Shown here piece after piece: positions 1 to 5,257 of a stretch of 6,969 nt of DNA. The notes beneath the pieces are model-generated. The model was not told the DNA's origin, ran no database searches, and saw only the letters and a list, made by a program, of their open reading frames with translations. The position numbers and the translations under genes were made by a program. Numbering within the stretch: position 1 is the stretch's first letter; each line of letters starts with the position of its first letter. This DNA is from Bacillota bacterium (GTDB taxonomy: Bacteria; Bacillota; Bacilli; Alicyclobacillales; Alicyclobacillaceae): positions 1 to 6,969 of the forward strand of contig JAKAXI010000096.1 in the NCBI GenBank assembly GCA_021816665.1, in the 5' to 3' direction.

Positions 1-2
1 CC

Positions 3-992
3 GATCTCAATGCTGCAGCGGTGTTGTTGGTGCTGTCAACCATTGGTGCAGGGGGGGATGGCATTGTTTCACGCGGTCAACTTGTTGAGATTGGTGGCTC
101 GTTTCGAATCCCTGACATCATGGCTTACAGCGGTGTGAATCTCGTCGAAGTCGGTACTACGAATAAGACACGGATTGGGGATTACGAACGGGCAATCACT
201 GATGAGACGAAAGTCATCCTGCGCGTCCATACCAGCAACTACCGGATTGTTGGGTTCACAGAGCAGCCCGAACGGCAGGAATTGGCGAAGCTTGCAACTG
301 CTCACCACATACCTTTATTTGAGGACCTTGGCAGCGGCGCCTTGTTCGATTACCAGACGCAGGGCATTGGCGACGAGCCTACCGTGAAGGCTTGCCTTCG
401 GGCCGGAGTGGACGTCGTCTCGTTTAGCGGCGACAAACTGCTCGGTGGTGCTCAGGCGGGGATTATCGTCGGAAAGAAAGCTTGGATTGACAAAATGAAA
501 CATCATCCTCTCGCGCGGGCACTTCGTGTGGATAAAATGACTTTGGCAGCACTCGAAGCCACCTTAATGGACCATCTCGATGACACACTGGCAAAGTCCC
601 ACATTCCCGTGGTTCGGATGGTCACTGAATCGTACGACGATGTCGCGGCGAGGGCCGCTCAGTTGGCCGAAACCATCCGTCGCGATGAGAAACTAAGTAA
701 AATCCTCAGCGTGCAACTTGAGGACGGCGAGTCAACCATTGGCGGTGGGTCGTTTCCCGGTGAAACCTTGCCGACACGTATTCTTGCCCTTCACGCGCGA
801 GGTGTTACGGCTGTGAAATTTGCTGAAGAACTGAGAACCCTGCCATCGATACCTATTGTGAGCCGGGTCAGTCGCGACGCCGTGCACTTTGATGTACGGA
901 CCCTGTTACCTGGCGAAGAGATGGTTGTGATGATCTCGCTTCGGGAATGGAGCCGGGAGCGGGCGCAAAGTGGCGCAAGCCACAAGGGATGA
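3..992 (+). CDS. selA: L-seryl-tRNA(Sec) selenium transferase (SelA), 5'-truncated by the window edge
   Basis: SelA is a cytosolic PLP enzyme that converts seryl-tRNA(Sec) to selenocysteyl-tRNA(Sec) using selenophosphate. The frame is open from base 3 (D-L-N-A-A-A-V-L-L-V-L), which matches the NNNAAAVLL-type block inside SelA, so the real start lies upstream and roughly the first 130 residues are missing. The GTG at 21 is internal. Visible landmarks are RGQLVEIGGSFRIPDI, GTTNKT, the acidic EDLGSG block, and SFSGDKLLGGAQAGIIVG with the expected PLP-binding Lys at codon 435-437. HPLARALRVDKMTLAALEATL follows and is nearly diagnostic for SelA. The C-terminus ends normally at the TGA at 990-992. 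No selB follows, although selA and selB are often adjacent. Family assignment is very secure; the missing part cannot be judged. Confidence 0.96.
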   Translation, partial: DLNAAAVLLVLSTIGAGGDGIVSRGQLVEIGGSFRIPDIMAYSGVNLVEVGTTNKTRIGDYERAITDETKVILRVHTSNYRIVGFTEQPERQELAKLATAHHIPLFEDLGSGALFDYQTQGIGDEPTVKACLRAGVDVVSFSGDKLLGGAQAGIIVGKKAWIDKMKHHPLARALRVDKMTLAALEATLMDHLDDTLAKSHIPVVRMVTESYDDVAARAAQLAETIRRDEKLSKILSVQLEDGESTIGGGSFPGETLPTRILALHARGVTAVKFAEELRTLPSIPIVSRVSRDAVHFDVRTLLPGEEMVVMISLREWSRERAQSGASHKG

Positions 993-1018
993 GATGACTG
1001 GACTTCGCGTTGCATAAA

Positions 1019-1065
1019 CCCCTTGCTGGTCTGGGCAATCTACTTGTCAGAAACCAGTGAAGGGG
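1019..1065 (+). other. Stable hairpin after selA, overlapping a Shine-Dalgarno-like sequence
   Basis: CCCCTT (1019-1024) pairs with AAGGGG (1060-1065), and CTGGT (1026-1030) pairs with ACCAG (1053-1057). A G-U pair and one bulged G join the two helices, and the loop is about 22 nt. No U-tract follows, so it is not a classic intrinsic terminator. Its 3' arm contains the only good ribosome-binding sequence for the small ORF that starts at 1073. It could be a 3'-end stabiliser of the selA mRNA, a translation-blocking hairpin, or a remnant. Pairing is visible in the sequence; function is inference. Confidence 0.45.
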
Positions 1066-1072
1066 GATGGAC

Positions 1073-1243
1073 ATGCACGTATGTGAAGCGGACCAACAGC
1101 GTGCGTATCTGGCTTGGGACATGTTTGAATCAACGCGATCCGATTTGTCAGCCCTGCTCCGTCTTGAAGATAGTGACATGCTTGCACTTGATGTGACACC
1201 AAATGTCTGGCGACTATTATGGGACAGAACTGGGAAGAACTAG
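1073..1243 (+). CDS. Small hypothetical ORF, 56 codons, unrecognised
   Basis: ATG at 1073 is preceded at about 6 bases by AAGGGGG (1060-1066), a good Shine-Dalgarno match. An in-frame ATG at 1067 is too close to it. The product (MHVCEADQQRAYLAWDMF..., ending LLWDRTGKN) is acidic, with no signal peptide, membrane segment or motif I recognise. It ends at TAG 1241-1243. A second frame (ATG 1219 to TAG 1369-1371, starting MGQNWEELEEKEQRS) overlaps it but lacks a ribosome-binding site and runs through the hisS promoter, so I do not call it. This ORF may be real, a decayed gene fragment, or chance. The good RBS is the main argument for it. Confidence 0.3.
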   Translation: MHVCEADQQRAYLAWDMFESTRSDLSALLRLEDSDMLALDVTPNVWRLLWDRTGKN

Positions 1244-1317
1244 AGGAAAAAGAACAACGCAGCATGAAAGACAACGTGTCAACTCACGGAAAAAACTTAC
1301 CGAAGCGGAATGGACAA

Positions 1318-1346
1318 TTGACGGGCGTGTTACATATCAGTATAAT
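1318..1346 (+). promoter_or_regulatory. Housekeeping promoter of the T-box/hisS-aspS operon
   Basis: TTGACG (1318-1323), a 17-base spacer, then a perfect TATAAT (1341-1346). Transcription should start near 1353, about 30 bases before the first T-box helix and about 350 bases before hisS. It is the best promoter match in the window and suits a gene controlled mainly by attenuation downstream. Confidence 0.85.
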
Positions 1347-1375
1347 ATCGCCCATAACTTACAATTGGTAGACAC

Positions 1376-1651
1376 TATGGAAGATTCGATGCCAAGGATA
1401 GTAACTGTCATCGCGGCGCACAGAGAGGCTTGCCGAGGCTGGAAGCGAGCTCGCCCAAAACAGTGAAGGACACCTTGAAGAACCCTTGTGAAAGCATCTT
1501 GATGCCAAAGCATGCGGCGTATGCGCACGTTACGCGCAGATGAGTGGAGATGTCAGGTACATGGCACAGGTACCGACAACTCAACCAGGGTGGCACCACG
1601 GAGCGCGCTTATTCCGTCCCTGTCGAAGCGACAGGCGGAGGCGCGTTTTTT
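1376..1651 (+). ncRNA. T-box riboswitch leader of hisS-aspS
   Basis: This leader senses uncharged tRNA and allows read-through into the synthetase genes. Stem I: base GATGC/GCATC (1388-1392 with 1494-1498), AAGG/CCTT (1394-1397 with 1473-1476), CTGT/ACAG (1405-1408 with 1460-1463), GGCG/CGCC, an AGAGAG bulge strand, and an apical helix GCTTGC/GCGAGC with loop CGAGGCTGGAA. The specifier loop has the expected AGTA (1400-1403) opposite GAA (1465-1467), then G-GAC-A. GAC is 1469-1471 and the overlapping CAC is 1471-1473. Stem III is 1551-1578 (TGTC/GACA plus GGTAC/GTACC). The T-box AGGGTGGCACCACGG is 1587-1601. Antiterminator: AGGG with CCCT (1618-1621) and ACGG (1598-1601) with CCGT (1614-1617), leaving the seven-base bulge UGGCACC whose UGGC pairs with the tRNA 3' end. 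The class is certain. I favour tRNA-Asp as ligand, but His cannot be excluded. Confidence 0.95.
1604..1651 (+). terminator. T-box attenuator terminator
   Basis: CGCGC (1604-1608) pairs with GCGCG (1641-1645). Inside it, CCG/CGG and the perfect CCTGTCG/CGACAGG (1619-1625 with 1629-1635) close on loop AAG, and TTTTTT follows (1646-1651). The 5' half reuses bases 1614-1621 that the antiterminator needs, so the two folds exclude each other, as expected for transcriptional attenuation. Confidence 0.92.
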
Positions 1652-1673
1652 GATTTTCCGTTTTTTGATTTTC
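1645..1673 (+). repeat. Direct repeat of the terminator U-tract (period 15)
   Basis: GTTTTTTGATTTTC occurs at 1645-1658 and again at 1660-1673. The first copy is the terminator U-tract. The second lies just beyond it and has no stem of its own. It looks like a small local duplication and may act as a backup U-rich release region. Confidence 0.7.
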
Positions 1674-1706
1674 TTTGGACTTTGTTAGAAGAGAGGAGCA
1701 CATGAC

Positions 1707-2963
1707 ATGTTAACCCAGCGTCCACGCGGAACGGCAGACATCCTCCCGGGTGCCGTCGAACACTGGCAAAGGCTTGAGACGGCCGTTCGAGAAGTCTGTC
1801 GGCTGTACAACTTCCAGGAAATTCGCACCCCAGTGTTCGAGCATACAGAGTTGTTTGCGAGAGGGGTTGGCGAAACCACAGATATTGTGGAAAAGGAAAT
1901 GTACACGTTCATGGACCGGGGGAATCGGTCGCTCACGCTCCGTCCTGAGGGTACCGCAGGCGTTGTCCGGGCCTATGTCGAGAACAAACTCTACGGGAAT
2001 GCAGATGCGGTGAAGCTATATTACCTTGGCCCCATGTTTCGCTATGAGAAACCGCAAAAGGGTCGAGATCGGCAATTCCACCAGTACGGCTGTGAGGTGC
2101 TTGGGTCAGAAGACCCGGCGGTTGATGCGGAAGTGATTGCGCTCAACCTGCACATCCTCGATAACCTCGGGGTGAAGGATGTCGCAGTGGAGTTGAATAG
2201 CGTCGGTTGCAGCGTGTGCAGACCGCTGCATAAGGAGGAAATGATTCGGCGTCTACGTCCTGTAGCGGATCGCCTGTGCGAGGACTGCCAGTCGCGCCTC
2301 GAACGCAATCCGCTTCGCATTTTTGATTGTAAAAATGAATCCTGTCAGGCACTGCTTGTGGAAGTTGGAGCGCCAACCATTGTCGATTCCCTCTGTGATG
2401 ACTGCCGCAATCACTTTGACGCGGTGCAGAGTGCGCTCACAGCCATGAATGTGGATTTCCGTCTGAATCCACACTTGGTTCGCGGGCTCGACTATTACAC
2501 GCGCACGGCTTGGGAATACGTCGTGGAGGGGTATAGTTCCATCGCCGGCGGAGGCAGGTACAACAGTGTGGTGGCACAGGTTGGCGGACCTGAGACGCCG
2601 GGAATTGGCTTCGCAGGCGGCATTGAACGGGTGTTGATGGTTCTCGAAGCCCAGTCTCAAGGTCAAAAAGAGCAGCCGCAGTTGGATTTGTATGTAGTGA
2701 CTGTCGATGATGCGGGGAGGCAAGCTGCGGCATCGCTGTTGCAGAAAGCGCGCAAACAGGGATTCGCAGCGGATCGGGACTATCTCGGGCGCAGCGTGAA
2801 GGCACAATTCAAGGCTGCAGACCGGATTCGGGCCAGGTACGTTGCCGTGCTTGGCGAGAGTGAAGTTGAGGCCGGACGCGTGGCTCTGAAAAACCTCGCG
2901 ACGGGTGAACAAGTGGATCTGACGTGGGACGACGCAATCCATCAGCTGAGCAAAGGGGTCTGA
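1707..2963 (+). CDS. hisS: Histidyl-tRNA synthetase (HisRS)
   Basis: Class II synthetase that charges tRNA-His with histidine in the cytosol; 418 residues, normal length. ATG 1707 is chosen because GAGAGGAG (1691-1698) lies 8 bases upstream; ATG 1702 is out of frame and meets a stop after three codons. Landmarks: the N-terminal RGTADILPG; motif 1 around residues 37-50 ([15 protein letters not shown]); RPEGTA (79-84); motif 2 with [21 protein letters not shown] (108-128); the His-specific LVRGLDYYT (257-265); motif 3 [13 protein letters not shown] (299-311). The C-terminal anticodon-binding domain is about 325-418. The insertion domain between motif 2 and LVRGLDYYT is rich in cysteine (C168, 171, 191, 194, 208, 213, 230, 233), suggesting one or two metal sites as in some other Bacillota enzymes. 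It is the first gene of the T-box operon, 14 bases before aspS. Confidence 0.98.
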   Translation: MLTQRPRGTADILPGAVEHWQRLETAVREVCRLYNFQEIRTPVFEHTELFARGVGETTDIVEKEMYTFMDRGNRSLTLRPEGTAGVVRAYVENKLYGNADAVKLYYLGPMFRYEKPQKGRDRQFHQYGCEVLGSEDPAVDAEVIALNLHILDNLGVKDVAVELNSVGCSVCRPLHKEEMIRRLRPVADRLCEDCQSRLERNPLRIFDCKNESCQALLVEVGAPTIVDSLCDDCRNHFDAVQSALTAMNVDFRLNPHLVRGLDYYTRTAWEYVVEGYSSIAGGGRYNSVVAQVGGPETPGIGFAGGIERVLMVLEAQSQGQKEQPQLDLYVVTVDDAGRQAAASLLQKARKQGFAADRDYLGRSVKAQFKAADRIRARYVAVLGESEVEAGRVALKNLATGEQVDLTWDDAIHQLSKGV

Positions 2964-2977
2964 AAAGAGTGCAAACC

Positions 2978-4765
2978 ATGACAAGGACGCATCGCACGCT
3001 GGAAACGAAGGATGTACGGCCAGGGACAGAAGTTGTTCTGGCGGGCTGGGTGAGTCGCCGCCGTGACCTTGGAAGCCTGATTTTTGTGGACTTGCGCGAC
3101 CGCAGCGGCATCGTGCAGTTGGTTTTTGACACAGCCAAGGGAACAACCAAGACGGCGATGGAACTCGGCGATGAGCTTCGCAGCGAGTACGTCCTTACCG
3201 TGCAGGGCACAGTGGAACTCCGGGACGAAAAGTCGGTGAATCCAAAACTTGAGACTGGCCGAGTGGAAGTGGTCGTGAAAGAGTTGCAGATCTTGAACGG
3301 ATCAAAAACGCCGCCGTTTTACATTCAGAACGACGTCGACGTTGATGAAACCGTTCGTCTGCGGCACCGTTACCTTGACCTTCGCCGTCCGCAAATGCAG
3401 CAGATGCTCATGCTCCGCCACCGGGTCAATCAGTCTCTGCGGAGTTACTTAAACGAGCAGGAATTTGTTGAAGTGGAGACGCCCATCTTGACGAAGAGCA
3501 CGCCTGAAGGGGCGAGAGACTACCTTGTGCCGAGTCGGCTGCAGACGGGTTCGTTCTACGCGTTGCCACAGTCTCCACAGTTGTTCAAGCAACTTCTGAT
3601 GGTGTCCGGCCTCGAGCGTTACTACCAGTTTGCACGGTGTTTCCGCGACGAAGACCTGCGTGCAGACCGCCAGCCGGAGTTTACGCAGCTCGATATCGAG
3701 CAGTCGTTTGTACCGCTTGAGACCTTCCAGTCCATGATGGAAGAGATGCTGCAGAGAGTGTTTCAAGATGTCCTTGGTGTCGAGGTCCAACGTCCGTTTT
3801 TGCGTATGTCCTACGCGGAGGCGATGGACACGTACGGCTCAGATAAGCCGGACCTACGCTTTGGAATGCCGATTGTCCGCCTTGATGAGGCTGTAGCCGA
3901 CACAGCGTTTCGGGTCTTTAAGGACGCCATTGCAGCGGGAGGAACGGTTCGAGCGTTGGTGGCTCCGGGGTGTGCGGGTTATTCGCGCAAACAAGTCGAC
4001 GACCTAACGAAGTTTGTGGCGCCGTACGGTTTGAAAGGTCTGGCGACTGTAGCTGTGACTGAAGACGGCATCAAATCGTCCATTGCCAAGTTCCTGACTG
4101 ACGATGAAATGCAGCGCCTTGTAAGCGCCGCTGGAGCGGGCACGGGAGACCTGATTTTGATTGCTGCAGCAGAAATCAGTGTTGTCAGACAAGCCCTCGG
4201 TGCGCTTCGCTTGCACCTTGGAGAGGACCTGCAACTGATTGACGAGAACATCTACAAGTTTCTCTGGGTCGTTGACTTCCCACTTCTTAGCTATGACGAA
4301 GAAGAGGGTCGTTACGTGGCGGAACACCATCCGTTTACGATGCCAAAGTGGGAAGACCTCGACAAACTCGAGTCGGACCCAGGCAGTGTTCGGGCGCAGG
4401 CGTACGACATGGTTCTCAACGGTTACGAAATCGGCGGGGGAAGCATGCGTATTTACCAACGCGAAGTGCAAGAACGGATGTTCCGGGCACTCGGATTTAC
4501 GATGGAAGAAGCCAGGAAACAGTTCGGTTTTCTGCTCGACGCCTTTGAGTACGGGACACCGCCACACGGCGGCATCGCCTTTGGCCTGGACAGGCTCGTC
4601 ATGATTATGGGACACGGTAAATCGCTCCGAGATTGTATCGCGTTCCCGAAGACATCAAGTGGAACTGACCTCTTGATGAGTGCTCCGTCTGGCGTCAGTG
4701 AAGCGCAACTGGACGTTCTGCATCTGTCGCTTCGGAAAGGGAAGCCAGTAGAACCATTGGTTTAA
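2978..4765 (+). CDS. aspS: Aspartyl-tRNA synthetase (AspRS), bacterial type
   Basis: Class IIb synthetase that charges tRNA-Asp; 595 residues, the usual bacterial length. Domains: N-terminal OB-fold anticodon-binding domain (about 1-110; [21 protein letters not shown]), motif 1 with the flipping-loop sequence ([21 protein letters not shown], 167-187), motif 2 ([18 protein letters not shown], 222-239), the GAD insertion typical of bacterial AspRS (about 290-420), [13 protein letters not shown] (481-493) and motif 3 ([13 protein letters not shown], 532-544). I chose ATG 2978, which gives the normal short N-terminus (MTRTHRTLE). An in-frame GTG at 2969 is possible, with AAAGGGG 10 bases upstream; the frame extending to GTG 2924 would overlap hisS. 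Leu31 sits where tRNA-Asp-discriminating enzymes tend to carry Leu and non-discriminating ones His; this is a weak hint only. No terminator separates its stop from the 6S gene. Confidence 0.98.
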   Translation: MTRTHRTLETKDVRPGTEVVLAGWVSRRRDLGSLIFVDLRDRSGIVQLVFDTAKGTTKTAMELGDELRSEYVLTVQGTVELRDEKSVNPKLETGRVEVVVKELQILNGSKTPPFYIQNDVDVDETVRLRHRYLDLRRPQMQQMLMLRHRVNQSLRSYLNEQEFVEVETPILTKSTPEGARDYLVPSRLQTGSFYALPQSPQLFKQLLMVSGLERYYQFARCFRDEDLRADRQPEFTQLDIEQSFVPLETFQSMMEEMLQRVFQDVLGVEVQRPFLRMSYAEAMDTYGSDKPDLRFGMPIVRLDEAVADTAFRVFKDAIAAGGTVRALVAPGCAGYSRKQVDDLTKFVAPYGLKGLATVAVTEDGIKSSIAKFLTDDEMQRLVSAAGAGTGDLILIAAAEISVVRQALGALRLHLGEDLQLIDENIYKFLWVVDFPLLSYDEEEGRYVAEHHPFTMPKWEDLDKLESDPGSVRAQAYDMVLNGYEIGGGSMRIYQREVQERMFRALGFTMEEARKQFGFLLDAFEYGTPPHGGIAFGLDRLVMIMGHGKSLRDCIAFPKTSSGTDLLMSAPSGVSEAQLDVLHLSLRKGKPVEPLV

Positions 4766-4768
4766 ACC

Positions 4769-4797
4769 TTGCCTCGCGCTTGCGGCGGTGGTAACAT
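4769..4797 (+). promoter_or_regulatory. Candidate promoter upstream of the 6S RNA gene
   Basis: TTGCCT (4769-4774), a 17-base spacer, and TAACAT (4792-4797) preceded by an extended TGG (4789-4791). Transcription would start near 4804, about 44 bases before the inferred mature 6S 5' end, implying 5' trimming. A 7-bp hairpin (GATGCAG 4811-4817 with CTGCATC 4829-4835) lies in that leader. No better promoter is visible immediately before 4848. Alternatively the 6S RNA is cut from hisS-aspS read-through. Confidence 0.4.
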
Positions 4798-4847
4798 AAG
4801 TTCACAAACCGATGCAGCTCATCGAGACCTGCATCATGAGATGACTG

Positions 4848-5038
4848 ATTCTCCCTGCGCTGTTGGTGCAAGCCTTAGGTGTTTTGAGCCAACACCTTTT
4901 TTGAGGGAGTTCGACGTCGCGGTTGCGCGCACATGCCACTCACTTGTTGTCAGTGGACTTGCAAGCAAACTGCGCAGGACACCCACCTGCGAGAGCAGGT
5001 TCAAAACGGAAGGTTTCACGGCAGGTGCGGGGTAGCCT
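4848..5038 (+). ncRNA. ssrS: 6S RNA, regulator of RNA polymerase
   Basis: 6S RNA mimics an open promoter, binds housekeeping-sigma RNA polymerase and templates short product RNAs (pRNAs). The fold fits. A closing stem joins 4852-4865 to 5019-5032 with two single-base bulges and several G-U pairs. A terminal stem joins CGCGGTT (4918-4924) to AACTGCG (4968-4974), continues through GC/GC and GCA/TGC, and is capped by CCACT/AGTGG (4936-4940 with 4952-4956). The 3' bubble strand carries the small hairpin ACCTGC-GAGA-GCAGGT (4985-5000). From memory of E. coli 6S, the blocks CGCGGUU, AAACUGCG, GACAC and CACCU occur in the same order. GTTTTGAGCCAAC (4881-4893) would template a pRNA starting GUUGGCUCAAAAC, close to the B. 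subtilis 6S-1 pRNA as I recall it. B. subtilis bsrA also follows aspS. Ends are approximate; size about 190 nt. Confidence 0.85.
4877..4902 (+). other. Terminator-like hairpin inside the 6S 5' bubble strand
   Basis: AGGTGTT (4877-4883) pairs perfectly with AACACCT (4891-4897) around loop TTGAGCC, followed by T's to 4902. The loop and 3' arm hold the inferred pRNA initiation region. Out of context this reads as an intrinsic terminator, but it sits within the 6S fold and the stem has few G-C pairs, so I treat it as part of the 6S RNA. Confidence 0.6.
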
Positions 5039-5047
5039 ACATACGGG

Positions 5048-5080
5048 AAAAGGCGGCCGAGAATTTTCGACCGCCTTTTT
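5048..5080. terminator. Intrinsic terminator after 6S RNA, symmetrical
   Basis: AAAA-GGCGG (5048-5056) pairs with CCGCC-TTTT (5071-5079). One C/A mismatch follows, then CGA/TCG around the loop GAATTT. A T-run ends at 5080 and an A-run precedes the stem, so it could work in both directions. It closes the 6S unit, and any aspS read-through, before the ltaE promoter. Confidence 0.9.
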
Positions 5081-5119
5081 GACAAAGACTTGACCGACTG
5101 AATTACTCGGATTTATACT
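5079..5119 (+). promoter_or_regulatory. Two overlapping promoters for ltaE-rarA
   Basis: Pair A is TTGACA (5079-5084), 17 bases, ATTACT (5102-5107). Pair B is TTGACC (5090-5095), 18 bases, TATACT (5114-5119). Both fit the housekeeping consensus, and pair A's -35 overlaps the last T's of the preceding terminator. Starts near 5114 or 5126 would give leaders of about 130-145 bases before ltaE. Confidence 0.7.
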
Positions 5120-5152
5120 CGAAACGTTCAGGGGTTATCGAGTGGTGTGCGT

Positions 5153-5204
5153 GCACGGGGTATGTAGTTGCGTTGCAAGCACGGGGTATCTAGTTGCGTT
5201 GCAT
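5153..5204 (+). repeat. 26-bp perfect-period tandem repeat in the ltaE leader
   Basis: Two adjacent copies, 5153-5178 and 5179-5204, start GCACGGGGTAT and end TAGTTGCGTTGCA. They differ at only two positions (5164 G versus 5190 C, and the last base A versus T). The array lies between the ltaE promoters and its start codon. It may be a recent duplication or a doubled binding site. Confidence 0.9.
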
Positions 5205-5221
5205 GGTAAAGTTTTTTATCG

Positions 5222-5236
5222 CCATCGTCACGATGG
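5222..5236. promoter_or_regulatory. Perfect 15-bp palindrome before the ltaE ribosome-binding site
   Basis: CCATCGT-C-ACGATGG has 7-base arms around a single central base. As DNA it has the form of an operator for a dimeric repressor. As RNA it would make a short hairpin ending 8 bases before the GGGAG Shine-Dalgarno (5245-5249). The palindrome is directly visible; a regulator is only inferred. Confidence 0.45.
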
Positions 5237-5257
5237 ATTTTGACGGGAGTGGAGCGA

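Noticed and set aside
990..1065. UGA of selA as a selenocysteine codon with the hairpin as SECIS; the frame stays open about 67 codons after it
   Set aside because: The apical loop is roughly 40-60 bases from the UGA, too far for a bacterial SECIS. SelA ends at a normal place, and the downstream frame shows no conserved protein character.
1203..1466. 87-codon + strand ORF between selA and hisS
   Set aside because: It runs through the TTGACG-TATAAT promoter and into T-box stem I; no family resemblance and no ribosome-binding site.
2253..3146. 297-codon minus-strand ORF opposite hisS/aspS
   Set aside because: It is antisense to two secure synthetase genes, crosses their junction, and has no recognisable motif; shadow of GC-rich coding.
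4004..4615. 203-codon minus-strand ORF opposite aspS
   Set aside because: Fully antisense to conserved AspRS sequence including motif 3; no independent support.
4811..4840. H-type pseudoknot: hairpin GATGCAG/CTGCATC with loop CTCAT pairing to ATGAG
   Set aside because: The connecting loops would be zero bases long across a 7-bp stem, which is not sterically possible; the two helices can only be alternatives.
4877..4902. Intrinsic terminator of the hisS-aspS operon
   Set aside because: The hairpin and U-run are real, but they lie inside the 6S fold, in the strand holding the pRNA template, so I list it as a 6S element rather than the operon terminator.
4769..5035. 88-codon + strand ORF beginning MPRACGGGN
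   Set aside because: It overlaps the promoter candidate and almost the whole 6S RNA, has no ribosome-binding site and no recognisable protein character; the RNA explains the sequence better.
5153..5204. CRISPR-like repeats
   Set aside because: Two copies abut with no spacer and there are no further units or cas genes; a simple tandem duplication.
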